A stretch of 32,801 nt of DNA from Bacillota bacterium. GTDB lineage: Bacteria > Bacillota > Clostridia > Clostridiales > Clostridiaceae. The DNA lies in assembly GCA_023417975.1 (NCBI GenBank), contig JAEZDX010000418.1, forward strand, positions 1 to 32,801, given 5' to 3'. A model generated the notes under the pieces. It was not told the DNA's origin, did not search any database, and saw only the letters and a program-made list of their open reading frames with translations. A program made the translations under genes and the position numbers. Below, in pieces: positions 22,490 to 30,734 of this stretch (within the stretch, counting starts at the first letter, position 1; each line of letters begins with the position of its first letter).

Positions 22490-23161
22490 ATGAAGAAAAA
22501 AATAATAGGTGGCGGACTTTTATTAATTATTATTTTTGCCCTGGTTTGCCGGATCATATATAAGGATGAGTTTTATTTTGTTAGAAAGCCTCTTACTATT
22601 GAAAAAGTTAAAATAGATAGAGATAAAGATAATGACAGAATTTTGGATATGGATGATATAATTGAAGGTGCCAGAAATGAAGTGGAAAATAAAACTGAGT
22701 ATAAGAGTGTATATTATGATGGAGGCTATCCTCCGGATAGTGAAGGTGTATGTACAGATGTGGTATGGAGAGCTTTGAAAAATGCGGGATATAATCTTAA
22801 ATATGAAATGGACGAAGATATAAAAAAACATACTGTTGATTATGCCAGTGTGGCTGGGAAGCCGGATCCAAATATAGATTTCAGACGCGTTAAAAATCAA
22901 TATGTCTATTTTCAGAAATATGCACAAGCGCTTACTACCGATATAATCCCCAATCAAGTCAATAATTTAGTACAGTGGCAGGGTGGAGATATAGTAGTAT
23001 TAAAAAATTGCGAGCACATAGCTATCGTTTCCGATAAACGAAGAAGAGACGGCATCCCCTATATAATTCACAATGCCAATACAATTGCTAAGGAAGAAGA
23101 TAAGCTTTTTACATGGTATAATAGTGGAAAGCTGCTCGCACACTTCAGATATCCCAAATAA
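22490..23161 (+). CDS. DUF1287-family membrane-anchored protein
   Basis: A 223-residue protein with an N-terminal membrane helix (about 4-20), then a DUF1287 domain: ARNEV, the YDGGYPPDSEGVCTDVVWRAL motif, HTVDYASVAGKPDPNIDFRRV, GGDIVV and the HIAIVSD segment. The Cys in GVCTDV and the His in HIAIV suggest a papain-like NlpC/P60-type fold, which is known for the superfamily but not shown here. ATG 22490 follows GGGAGG. The open frame reaches 93 bases further upstream without a ribosome site. Confidence 0.85.
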   Translation: MKKKIIGGGLLLIIIFALVCRIIYKDEFYFVRKPLTIEKVKIDRDKDNDRILDMDDIIEGARNEVENKTEYKSVYYDGGYPPDSEGVCTDVVWRALKNAGYNLKYEMDEDIKKHTVDYASVAGKPDPNIDFRRVKNQYVYFQKYAQALTTDIIPNQVNNLVQWQGGDIVVLKNCEHIAIVSDKRRRDGIPYIIHNANTIAKEEDKLFTWYNSGKLLAHFRYPK

Positions 23162-23179
23162 ATATACAACAAAATTTCA

Positions 23180-23212
23180 AGAGGTTCAGTTTATCATGAG
23201 CCTCTATTATTT
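23180..23212 (+). terminator. Intrinsic terminator after the DUF1287 gene
   Basis: AGAGGTTCA (23180-23188) pairs with TGAGCCTCT (23197-23205), one G-U pair, and is followed by ATTATTTT. Confidence 0.65.
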
Positions 23213-23254
23213 TAAAATAAAAAAAGCTCTTAATGAAAAAATTTCTAAGGAATA

Positions 23255-23283
23255 TTGACAATCTTTTAGGACATACATATAAT
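23255..23283 (+). promoter_or_regulatory. cysK promoter with CymR-like flanking sites
   Basis: TTGACA (23255-23260) and TATAAT (23278-23283) are 17 bp apart, a consensus promoter. TAAGGAATA (23246-23254) abuts the -35 box and TATAGGAATT (23311-23320) lies in the leader. AGGAAT-containing sites are part of CymR boxes in Bacillus and Staphylococcus. Confidence 0.65.
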
Positions 23284-23364
23284 AGAAGTATAAGAAAAAC
23301 CAACTAAACCTATAGGAATTATTAAAAAATAATATAAATAAAAGAAAAATAGGGAGGAACAAAT

Positions 23365-24300
23365 ATGAGCAGGATAGCAAAAAATTTAACGGATTTAATT
23401 GGAAATACTCCGTTATTGGAACTGACAAAATATAATTCTTCAAAGGGATTGAATGCTTCTGTTGTAGCAAAACTTGAATACTTTAATCCTATGAGTTCGG
23501 TAAAAGACAGAATAGCATATGCTATGATAACGGACGCAGAAGAAAAGGGATTAATAAATAAGAATACGGTAATAATTGAACCTACAAGCGGTAATACTGG
23601 AATTGGTCTTGCATTTGTATCTGCAGCAAGAGGTTATAAGTTAATATTGACCATGCCTGAGACCATGAGTATTGAAAGAAGAAAGCTATTAAAGGCTTTA
23701 GGTGCAGAGCTGGTTTTGACTCCGGGTCCCGAAGGAATGAAGGGTGCTATACAGAGAGCACAGGATCTTGCAGCACAAACCCCAAATTCCTTTATTCCAC
23801 AGCAGTTTGCAAATCCGGCAAATCCTGAGGTTCACAGAAATACAACTGCACAGGAAATATTAAGAGACACTGATGGCAAGGTAGACATATTTGTAGCCGG
23901 AGTTGGAACAGGCGGTACTGTTACAGGAGTTGGAGAAGTCATAAAGAAGTCAAATCCAAATGCAAAGGTAGTGGCTGTTGAACCTTTTGATTCACCTGTG
24001 CTGTCTGGCGGGAAACCGGGACCGCATAAAATACAAGGTATAGGAGCAGGTTTTGTACCTGATGTGTTAAATACAGGAGTTATAGATGAAATAATAAAAG
24101 TAAAGAATGAAGATGCCTTTGAAGCAGCAAGAGATGTAGCAAAGGCAGAAGGACTACTTGTAGGAATTTCTTCAGGAGCTGCGTTGTATGCAGCTGCAGA
24201 ACTTGCAAAAAGAGAAGAAAATGCAGGTAAAACTATAGTTGTACTTCTTCCTGATACAGGAGAAAGATACCTGTCAACTCCTCTGTTCGGAGAACTGTAA
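23365..24300 (+). CDS. cysK: Cysteine synthase A (O-acetylserine sulfhydrylase)
   Basis: A 311-residue PLP enzyme that makes cysteine from O-acetylserine and sulfide. PLP Lys47 is in SSVKDRIA, the substrate loop TSGNTG is at 74-79, the phosphate loop is GVGTGGTVTG, and GISSGAA comes near the C terminus. The ATG follows GGGAGGAAC. It is a single-gene unit with its own strong promoter and terminator. In Bacillus, CysK also binds CymR to control sulfur genes, and an Rrf2 protein of suitable type lies at 10882-11328. Confidence 0.96.
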   Translation: MSRIAKNLTDLIGNTPLLELTKYNSSKGLNASVVAKLEYFNPMSSVKDRIAYAMITDAEEKGLINKNTVIIEPTSGNTGIGLAFVSAARGYKLILTMPETMSIERRKLLKALGAELVLTPGPEGMKGAIQRAQDLAAQTPNSFIPQQFANPANPEVHRNTTAQEILRDTDGKVDIFVAGVGTGGTVTGVGEVIKKSNPNAKVVAVEPFDSPVLSGGKPGPHKIQGIGAGFVPDVLNTGVIDEIIKVKNEDAFEAARDVAKAEGLLVGISSGAALYAAAELAKREENAGKTIVVLLPDTGERYLSTPLFGEL

Positions 24301-24317
24301 AATTTAATATAAATAAT

Positions 24318-24352
24318 AAAAGGAAGAATTTTGGTTCTTCCTTTTATTTTTA
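24318..24352 (+). terminator. cysK terminator
   Basis: AAAAGGAAGAA (24318-24328) pairs with TTCTTCCTTTT (24335-24345) and a T-rich tail follows. Confidence 0.85.
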
Positions 24353-24416
24353 TTAACAACCCCAATTCATTAATGACATATATCCGGTAGTATACAAACA
24401 AAAATAGTATATGCTG

Positions 24417-24445
24417 TTGTTAGATATTCATTTATTCTGTATAAT
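24417..24445 (+). promoter_or_regulatory. Promoter of the larE-nifZ-thiI operon
   Basis: TTGTTA (24417-24422) and TATAAT (24440-24445) are 17 bp apart, about 140 bases before larE. The rest of the 24353-24585 gap shows no clear structure. Confidence 0.5.
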
Positions 24446-24585
24446 AATATGTGCCTAACAATGAAGGTTTCAAACATGTTAGTATCTATACACCAATACA
24501 ACTGAACTATTATATTTTGCTAAAGAAGTTATTTAACTGAAAAATAGTAATTTAGTATATGAGAATAGGAATGGAGGTATATATT

Positions 24586-25422
24586 TTGGATCAATTAGAG
24601 ATTAAATTAGAGAAATTAAAGGGAATACTAAAAGAAATGGGAAGTGCTGCCTTAGCATACTCAGGAGGAGTAGACAGTACTTTTCTTTTAACTGTAGCTA
24701 AAGAAGTTCTTGGGGATAATGTGATAGCTATAACTGCCAGATCCTCTACATATCCTGAAAGAGAGTTTAATGAAGCATGTAAATATATAGAGGGAATTGG
24801 AGCAGAGCATATAGTTATTTTCTCCGAAGAACTTGATATAGAAGGTTTTTCAAAAAATCCTTCGGATAGATGCTATTACTGCAAAAAGGAACTCATGACT
24901 CATGTAAAAAATATTGCACAGGAACATGCTATAACAAACTTGCTTGACGGTACAAATTATGACGATATAGGTGACTACAGACCGGGAATGAATGCAGCAA
25001 AGGAGATAGGGGTAAGGAGCCCTTTAAAGGAAGCTGAATTTACAAAAAATGATATAAGAACCTTATCTAAAGCTATGGGAATACCGAGCTGGAACAAACC
25101 ATCCTTTGCATGCTTGGCATCAAGATTTCCATACGGACACGAAATCACAAGAGAAAAGCTGAAAATGGTTGAGAAGGCAGAGCAATTTTTAATAGATCTT
25201 GGATTTAGACAGCTGAGAGTAAGACACCACGGTGATATTGCAAGAATTGAAGTGAGCTCGGAAGAAATGACAAAACTGTTTGATGTGGAGCTGATGAATA
25301 AAATAGTTAAGGAACTTAAAAGCATAGGCTTTAAATATGTTACAATGGACATGCAAGGTTATAGAACAGGAAGTATGAATGAGGTACTTAAACTTGATGG
25401 TACTATGAAAATAAAAAAATAA
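24586..25422 (+). CDS. larE: LarE-like ATP-dependent sulfur transferase
   Basis: A 278-residue PP-loop enzyme of the LarE family, which adenylates and thiolates the pyridinium dicarboxylate precursor of the nickel-pincer cofactor. The PP-loop is SGGVDST (26-32). Cys176 in SFACLASRF matches the sacrificial cysteine of Lactobacillus LarE. Cys96 and Cys99 (RCYYCKKEL) are also present, as in the three-cysteine LarE type that holds a [4Fe-4S] cluster and could recycle sulfur. The start is TTG 24586, 8 bases after GGAGG. ATG 24559 and 24571 lie in or before the ribosome site. larB and larC are not nearby; nifZ and thiI follow. Confidence 0.88.
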   Translation: MDQLEIKLEKLKGILKEMGSAALAYSGGVDSTFLLTVAKEVLGDNVIAITARSSTYPEREFNEACKYIEGIGAEHIVIFSEELDIEGFSKNPSDRCYYCKKELMTHVKNIAQEHAITNLLDGTNYDDIGDYRPGMNAAKEIGVRSPLKEAEFTKNDIRTLSKAMGIPSWNKPSFACLASRFPYGHEITREKLKMVEKAEQFLIDLGFRQLRVRHHGDIARIEVSSEEMTKLFDVELMNKIVKELKSIGFKYVTMDMQGYRTGSMNEVLKLDGTMKIKK

Positions 25423-25450
25423 AATAATTGAAGCTGCGGGAAGTGATTTA

Positions 25451-26584
25451 ATGGAGGTCTATTTTGATAATGGAGCTACTACAAAACCTTATGACGAAGT
25501 TATAGAGGCTGTAGCGGATACTATGAGAAATATTTTCGGTAATCCCTCATCGGCACACGGTCTTGGCTTAAAAGCAGAAAGAAAACTCAATGAGTGTAGG
25601 GATAAAGTAGCAAAGACCTTAAACTGTACTAGAGATGAAATAATATTTACCTCAGGGGGAAGTGAAAGCAATAATTTCCTTATAAAGGGATTTATAAGTG
25701 AGGGAGATCATATTATAACAACGGCTATCGAACATCCAAGTGTGCTAAATACTTTTAAAGAATTGGAAAAGTCGGGGATTAAGGTTACTTTTCTTGATGT
25801 AAATTCAGATGGAAGAATATGCGAAGAAGCCTTAAAGAGTGCAATTAATGGTAATACCCGATTGATAAGTATTATGCATGTGAATAACGAGACAGGAATA
25901 TTACAGGACTTGGAGAACATAGGCAAAATAATTAAAGAAAAAAGTCAGAGAATAAAGTTTCATGTAGATGCAGTTCAAAGCTATGGCAAGTTTAATATAG
26001 ATGTAAAAAAAGCAAACATAGATCTTCTCTCCGGCAGCGGTCATAAAATACATGGACCCAGAGGTGTAGGATTTGCATATGTTAAAAAAGGCTTGAATCC
26101 TAAGACATTAATAAGCGGAGGCGGACAGGAAAGAAGCTTTCGTTCAGGTACGGAAAATTTGCCGGGGATAGTAGGACTAACAACTGCTGCGGAAATAGTA
26201 TATTCCAGAATTAAAAGCAACTATGAAGCAGTAAGTAAACTAAAAGAATATTTTATAGAGAGACTTGGAAATATAAAAAATATAAAAATAAATAGCTATA
26301 GTGAAGAAATTTTTTCACCATATATACTAAGTGTATCTTTTCTAGGAGTGAGAGGTGAAGTGTTGCTCCATCTTATGGAGGAAAACGGAGTATATGTGTC
26401 TACTGGTTCAGCATGCTCTTCAAGAGAAACTGGAGACAGCCACGTTTTGAAAGCTCTTGGGCTGAAAAAAGATGAACTTAAGGGAACCGTAAGATTCAGC
26501 TTTAGCGAAGCTAATACAAAAGCTGAAGTTGACTATGCTATGGAAGTTTTGGAAAAAAGTTTGAAGTTTTTAAGGAGAAATTAA
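25451..26584 (+). CDS. nifZ: Cysteine desulfurase, NifS/IscS family
   Basis: A 377-residue PLP enzyme that takes sulfur from cysteine as a persulfide. PLP Lys199 is in SGSGHKIHGPRG, and the catalytic Cys322 is in STGSACSSRE. The N-terminal YFDNGATTKP and HVDAVQ segments are typical. One base separates it from thiI, the arrangement of Bacillus NifZ-ThiI, so it probably supplies sulfur for tRNA 4-thiouridine. No iscU or nifU scaffold gene is adjacent. The ATG follows GGGAAGTGA. Confidence 0.93.
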   Translation: MEVYFDNGATTKPYDEVIEAVADTMRNIFGNPSSAHGLGLKAERKLNECRDKVAKTLNCTRDEIIFTSGGSESNNFLIKGFISEGDHIITTAIEHPSVLNTFKELEKSGIKVTFLDVNSDGRICEEALKSAINGNTRLISIMHVNNETGILQDLENIGKIIKEKSQRIKFHVDAVQSYGKFNIDVKKANIDLLSGSGHKIHGPRGVGFAYVKKGLNPKTLISGGGQERSFRSGTENLPGIVGLTTAAEIVYSRIKSNYEAVSKLKEYFIERLGNIKNIKINSYSEEIFSPYILSVSFLGVRGEVLLHLMEENGVYVSTGSACSSRETGDSHVLKALGLKKDELKGTVRFSFSEANTKAEVDYAMEVLEKSLKFLRRN

Positions 26585-26585
26585 C

Positions 26586-27734
26586 ATGAGAAAGCTATTG
26601 CTTATAAAGTATGCAGCAGAAATATTTTTAAAGGGACTGAATAGAAATAAATTTGAGAATAAGCTAAAATCCAATATTATGGATGTTCTTAAGGGTGTGC
26701 AATATGAATTTATAAACGATCAGGGAAGATGGTTCATATACAGTGAAGACTTGGAAGAGGCTATGACAAGAGTAAGGAGAGTATTTGGCGTATACGAGGT
26801 TTGTATAGTTACTGAGGTTGAGCCTACAATGGAAGCTATAGGACAACAGGCTGTACGTGAAGCTGAAGATTTTGGAGAAACTACCTTTAAAGTAGAAGGA
26901 AATAGAGCTAACAAGTCTTTTTCAATAAATTCTATGGAATTAAGCCGTGAGATTGGAGCTGTTGTTCTTAGAAATGTAGAGGGCTTAAAGGTAGATGTGC
27001 ATAAACCAAAACGTGTAATAAATATAGAGATAAGAGACAGAGCTTATGTATATTCAAAGAGAATAAAGGCTGTAGGAGGCTTGCCTTATGGCATGAACGG
27101 CAGCACAATGCTTATGCTTTCTGGAGGTATTGATTCACCTGTAGCAGGATATATGATGGCAAGAAGAGGCGTGGAGCTAAACTGTGTTTACTACCACAGT
27201 CATCCGTATACTAGCGAAAGAGCCAAGGATAAGGTTAAGGATTTGGCAAGAATACTCAAGGGATATACAGGCAGTATAAAGCTTTATGTAGTGCCATTTA
27301 CAGACATACAGATGGCTATCATCGATAAGTGCCCTGAAAATGAACTGACAATTATAATGAGAAGATTCATGATGAGAGTTGCCTGTGTGCTTTCGGAAAA
27401 GCTTGGAGTGAATTCTGTTACTACCGGAGAAAGCATCGGTCAAGTAGCAAGTCAAACTATGGAAGGTTTGATAGTCAGCAGTGATGTGGCTGACAGGCCT
27501 GTATTTAGGCCGCTAATTGCCACTGATAAAACAGATATTATGGATATTTCCCGGGAAATAGGTACATATGAAACATCAATTCTTCCTTATGAGGATTGTT
27601 GTACAATATTTGTTCCTAAGCATCCGAAAACTAAACCACGTGTGGATTTAATTAGAAATTCGGAAAGTGTGTTAGATGTAGAAAAGCTCGTACAAGAAGC
27701 TATAGAAAATATGGAAATATATGAAGATCTTTAA
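26586..27734 (+). CDS. thiI: tRNA 4-thiouridine synthetase ThiI
   Basis: A 382-residue enzyme that makes 4-thiouridine at tRNA position 8. A ferredoxin-like plus THUMP region occupies about 1-165, followed by the PP-loop SGGIDSP (179-185) and EDCCTIFVPKHPKTKP near the C terminus. It lacks the C-terminal rhodanese domain of E. coli ThiI, like the Bacillus enzyme, so it needs direct sulfur delivery from the NifZ encoded one base upstream. AAGGAGA lies at the end of nifZ. Confidence 0.95.
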   Translation: MRKLLLIKYAAEIFLKGLNRNKFENKLKSNIMDVLKGVQYEFINDQGRWFIYSEDLEEAMTRVRRVFGVYEVCIVTEVEPTMEAIGQQAVREAEDFGETTFKVEGNRANKSFSINSMELSREIGAVVLRNVEGLKVDVHKPKRVINIEIRDRAYVYSKRIKAVGGLPYGMNGSTMLMLSGGIDSPVAGYMMARRGVELNCVYYHSHPYTSERAKDKVKDLARILKGYTGSIKLYVVPFTDIQMAIIDKCPENELTIIMRRFMMRVACVLSEKLGVNSVTTGESIGQVASQTMEGLIVSSDVADRPVFRPLIATDKTDIMDISREIGTYETSILPYEDCCTIFVPKHPKTKPRVDLIRNSESVLDVEKLVQEAIENMEIYEDL

Positions 27735-27775
27735 TAAATTTAAAAGGCGTCATTTTGACGCCTTTTAAATTTATT
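27733..27775 (+). terminator. Very strong bidirectional terminator
   Basis: A stem of about 20 bp (27733-27752 with 27756-27775) with a TTT loop contains AAAAGGCGTC/GACGCCTTTT. It lies between thiI and the convergent secreted protein gene. Confidence 0.9.
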
Positions 27776-28616
27776 CAGGTTTTGAAGCGGCTATCTTTAT
27801 TGCAGCCTGGTGCCTTGGGTCTACTTGTCCATCTTTATGCCGCTGACTATTTAAAAAATGTACATCAAAATGGCCATCCATTCCGTTTCCTTTTATAGTA
27901 TCCAAGTTTTCACCTGTTCCATAATTTTCAGATCTGTTATTTACAGTTGCATAAGCCGGTGCTGAATCTACACCTGCATGAGGTTGTCCGGACATAGAAG
28001 CTGCCAATACTCTTCCGTTAATAAATATATGTACAGGTCGGACATCCCAACTAAAACCACCCCATATGCTTTTAATAACATTGGTATCCGCCAATGTTAA
28101 TGCCTCACAATCTGCATGGTTTGAGCCCATAGTTCGCTTGATTTTAAAAGTCTTTCCCGTATAAACATCTTTAACAGTAACTACTGATCCGATTGGAAAA
28201 GCCTTATTTCCTGCTTTCCACCAGTCAAGGTTCTCAACTTTTTTCGAAGTAGAGTTTACTTGAGGTAATGAGCCTCCTCTCGATAGTACGGGCTGTTTCG
28301 GTGCGGCAACGGCTACAGCAACGTTTTTTGCATTTTGCTCTTCCTTAATCTTCTGTTCTGCAGCCAATTTATTCATAACAGTTTTAGCCTTTATAAATGA
28401 AATACTCAATTCGGCTGTATCGGTTGTAATAGGCTTTGCAAAAGAGCTTAAAGCTGCTATGTTTTCAGCTTCGGTTTCCAAATTAGCTTCACTAGGGAGA
28501 TTAGATGCTTGAACACTAACATTTCCTTTTGTTTCAAGTTCATGGGATGGGGATGATAAGGACACTGAAGCTGCAGTAAAAAATACTACTGCTAACAAAA
28601 TATAGTTTTTTTTCAT
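27771..28616 (-). CDS. Secreted protein under c-di-AMP riboswitch control
   Basis: A 281-residue protein with a signal peptide (MKKNYILLAVVFFTAASVS), a low-complexity Ala/Glu/Lys region (about 30-115), and a C-terminal domain (about 128-275). The domain has WWKAGNKAFPIGS, GSNHADCEALTLADT, WGGFSWDVRPVHIFI and GHFDVHFLNSQRH, then VDPRHQ. The conserved His/Asp pattern looks like a metal or active site. Domains of this kind occur in other clostridial exported proteins but I know no function; a wall-acting role is inference. ATG 28616 follows AGAGGTGT. Confidence 0.85.
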   Translation of the reverse strand: MKKNYILLAVVFFTAASVSLSSPSHELETKGNVSVQASNLPSEANLETEAENIAALSSFAKPITTDTAELSISFIKAKTVMNKLAAEQKIKEEQNAKNVAVAVAAPKQPVLSRGGSLPQVNSTSKKVENLDWWKAGNKAFPIGSVVTVKDVYTGKTFKIKRTMGSNHADCEALTLADTNVIKSIWGGFSWDVRPVHIFINGRVLAASMSGQPHAGVDSAPAYATVNNRSENYGTGENLDTIKGNGMDGHFDVHFLNSQRHKDGQVDPRHQAAIKIAASKPE

Positions 28617-28633
28617 ATCTACACCTCTTTTTA

Positions 28634-28733
28634 CGCCTGCGAAGTTAGTTGACGGGTTCAGGAAAGAGTACCTTACCTTTAAAGGATTCACCCCAAAAAA
28701 AATTCCTCCGCTGCCTTGTCAAGACATTAGGCG
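28634..28733 (-). promoter_or_regulatory. c-di-AMP riboswitch (ydaO/yuaA class)
   Basis: Read on the minus strand, CGCCT (28733-28729) closes with AGGCG (28638-28634) as P1. Between them stand GGGGTGAATCC, GGTACTCTTTCCTGAACCCG and TCAACTAACTTCGC, the hallmark ydaO sequence. The start codon is 17 bases after P1 with no terminator between, so control may act on translation or folding of the ribosome site. Confidence 0.88.
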
Positions 28734-28968
28734 AAAATATATGACATAGCTGTATACATATTTGCTCTCCATTATAGTCCACTATATATAGATATGTGAG
28801 TTTACATTTACGGCTACACATGGCAGACAATAATATTATAACAAATATAATTATACATCCAACAGGAAATGAATGGAATATGCTTTTTTCTTCGCCTTAC
28901 TTGTCAATGTACATTAATATGATAGAATTAAAATGATAGATATAAAATTTTAAGTAATGGAGAATTAA

Positions 28969-29003
28969 TAAGTACCTTACTTTTTACAAAGTTGGTGTAC
29001 TTA
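28969..29003 (+). promoter_or_regulatory. Leader hairpin before the DUF2156 gene
   Basis: TAAGTAC (28969-28975) pairs with GTACTTA (28997-29003), with inner pairing CTTT/AAAG. It lies 36 bases before the start codon. The rest of 28740-29039 shows only AT-rich sequence and a possible promoter (TTGTCA/TAGAAT, 16-bp spacer, near 28900-28930). Confidence 0.35.
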
Positions 29004-29039
29004 ATGCTTAATTGACGGAAAATTTTAAGGAGGTAACAA

Positions 29040-29942
29040 ATGACGGAATTTAAGGAATTACAACTCAGTGATAAAAATCTTTTTAATGAATTCCTGAAGG
29101 GATATAATTTTGCAACCTATGAATATGCTTTTTCTACTCTCTTTATATGGAGAAGTATGTGTAAGGTATATCATTCCATAATAAATGATGCGCTTATAGT
29201 AAAAAAGGTTGACAATGAAAGAGGTCAGGCCTTTATGGCACCTATAGGATATGATCAACGTGACTTGAAAGTAATTATGGATCAATTGATTAAGCTAAAG
29301 TCAGAAAGTTCAGATATGAAATACTTATTAAGAGATGTTGAAGAACCATTTCTTGCGGAACTTATAAGCTTATATGGGGATAAAGTTAAGTACATAGAGG
29401 ATGAGGGTAATTTTGATTATATATATAATGCGGAGGAACTAATCTCCTTGTCGGGTAAAAAGTTCCATTCCAAAAAAAATCATTTTAACAGTTTTATTAC
29501 TTCTTATTCATATTGCATAAAGGATTTAAAGGAACCCGGTGTAGGAGAAGCGTGTATAAATTTTTCAAAGAAATGGCTGGATGATAAAACCGGTAAAACG
29601 GATGAACTGTGGCATGAATTGCAGGCAATAGAGAATTTGATAAATTATTGTACGGAACTTAATATAGAAGGCATGGCAGTATATGTTGAAGACAAAATAG
29701 TTGGATTTACCTTAGGACAGAAGTTGAATGATGACATGGTTATAATCCATATAGAGAAAGGTGACAATGATTTCAGAGGAGTATATGCTTTTTTGAACAG
29801 AGTTTTTCTTGATAAGTATTTTCACGATATAAAGTATGTTAACCGTCAGGAAGATGTTGGACTAAAAGGATTGCGAAAAGCTAAGATGTCATATCACCCG
29901 GTGAAATTTGAAAAAAAATATAATGTAAATATAGAGGTATGA
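29040..29942 (+). CDS. DUF2156-family protein
   Basis: A 300-residue cytosolic protein of the DUF2156 family, which has two GNAT-like folds and is related to the catalytic domain of phosphatidylglycerol lysyltransferase MprF. Typical segments are YEYAFSTLFIWRS, KKFHSKKNHFNSF, GFTLGQKL and YVNRQEDVGLKGLRKAKMSYHP. It has no MprF membrane part. The ATG follows AAGGAGGTAAC. The stop codon lies beside the next acetyltransferase start, so the two are coupled. Confidence 0.9.
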   Translation: MTEFKELQLSDKNLFNEFLKGYNFATYEYAFSTLFIWRSMCKVYHSIINDALIVKKVDNERGQAFMAPIGYDQRDLKVIMDQLIKLKSESSDMKYLLRDVEEPFLAELISLYGDKVKYIEDEGNFDYIYNAEELISLSGKKFHSKKNHFNSFITSYSYCIKDLKEPGVGEACINFSKKWLDDKTGKTDELWHELQAIENLINYCTELNIEGMAVYVEDKIVGFTLGQKLNDDMVIIHIEKGDNDFRGVYAFLNRVFLDKYFHDIKYVNRQEDVGLKGLRKAKMSYHPVKFEKKYNVNIEV

Positions 29943-29944
29943 TT

Positions 29945-30484
29945 ATGAGAAATTTACTTGAAGGGAAAAATATAAGACTTACAGCTTTAAAAGATGAAGA
30001 TAATGAAACATTAGAGCAATGGTTTAATAATATGAACTTCATGAGAAATTACGATATTTTACCTGCTTTTCCTCAGAGCAGAAGGGGGATTGAAGAACTT
30101 ATTAATTATTATGCAAACAATAATGAAAGAATTTTACTCGGTATAAGATTAAAAGACAATAATACACTTATTGGTGTTGCAGGCTTTGATGATATATTAT
30201 GGAACAATGATACTGCATTTTTGTTTATAGGTGTTGGGGATATGGAATATAGAGGAAAAGGCTATGGAAAAGAAGCTATAAACCTTTTGGTGGATTATGG
30301 GTTTAACGAATTGAATTTTTATAAGCTTCAGCTTAATGTTATTCAATATAATAGAGCTGCTATAAACTTATATGAAGGAATTGGCTTTATAAAGGAAGGA
30401 ACATATAGGCAATACGTTTTAAGGGATGGGCAGAGATTTGATTTATATCTTTATGGACTACTAAAAGATGAATGGAAACTTTGA
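29945..30484 (+). CDS. GNAT-family N-acetyltransferase (RimJ/RimL type)
   Basis: A 179-residue acetyl-CoA-dependent N-acetyltransferase. RGKGYGKEA is the acetyl-CoA pyrophosphate loop, followed by NVIQYNRAAINLYEGIGF, with the usual RimJ/RimL beta-strand ending. The substrate is unknown. ATG 29945 is 6 bases after GAGGT; ATG 29939 would leave no spacing. It is transcribed with the DUF2156 gene. Confidence 0.9.
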   Translation: MRNLLEGKNIRLTALKDEDNETLEQWFNNMNFMRNYDILPAFPQSRRGIEELINYYANNNERILLGIRLKDNNTLIGVAGFDDILWNNDTAFLFIGVGDMEYRGKGYGKEAINLLVDYGFNELNFYKLQLNVIQYNRAAINLYEGIGFIKEGTYRQYVLRDGQRFDLYLYGLLKDEWKL

Positions 30485-30639
30485 GAAAATTGCATAAGCT
30501 GAATTTAATTATTCATTTATCTATATGAATAATAGGAAAAATAGCACATATGTGCAATTAATACGATGTTAAATTTCAAATTTATGAAAATATATATTCC
30601 ATTAGTACAGTTGGTGTGATAAAATATACTAAAGGTAAG

Positions 30640-30683
30640 CAACTTAATATTTCGCTTGAAGGTCAAGTGGGAATATTGAGTTG
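30640..30683 (+). promoter_or_regulatory. Long leader hairpin before citrate synthase
   Basis: CAACTTAATATT (30640-30651) pairs with AATATTGAGTTG (30672-30683), and CGCTTGA (30653-30659) with TCAAGTG (30663-30669): 19 bp with two G-U pairs and a small bulge. No T-run follows. It lies about 50 bases before the start codon. The rest of 30485-30734 is AT-rich with a small stem at 30508-30533. Confidence 0.5.
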
Positions 30684-30734
30684 TTTAGCTGTATTTGGGG
30701 CGGTTATTTCAATAGTTTTGGGGGGGAGATATTG

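Noticed and set aside
30544..30555. 12-base palindrome GCACATATGTGC
   Set aside because: Perfect, but short and isolated, with no promoter alignment that makes it an operator.
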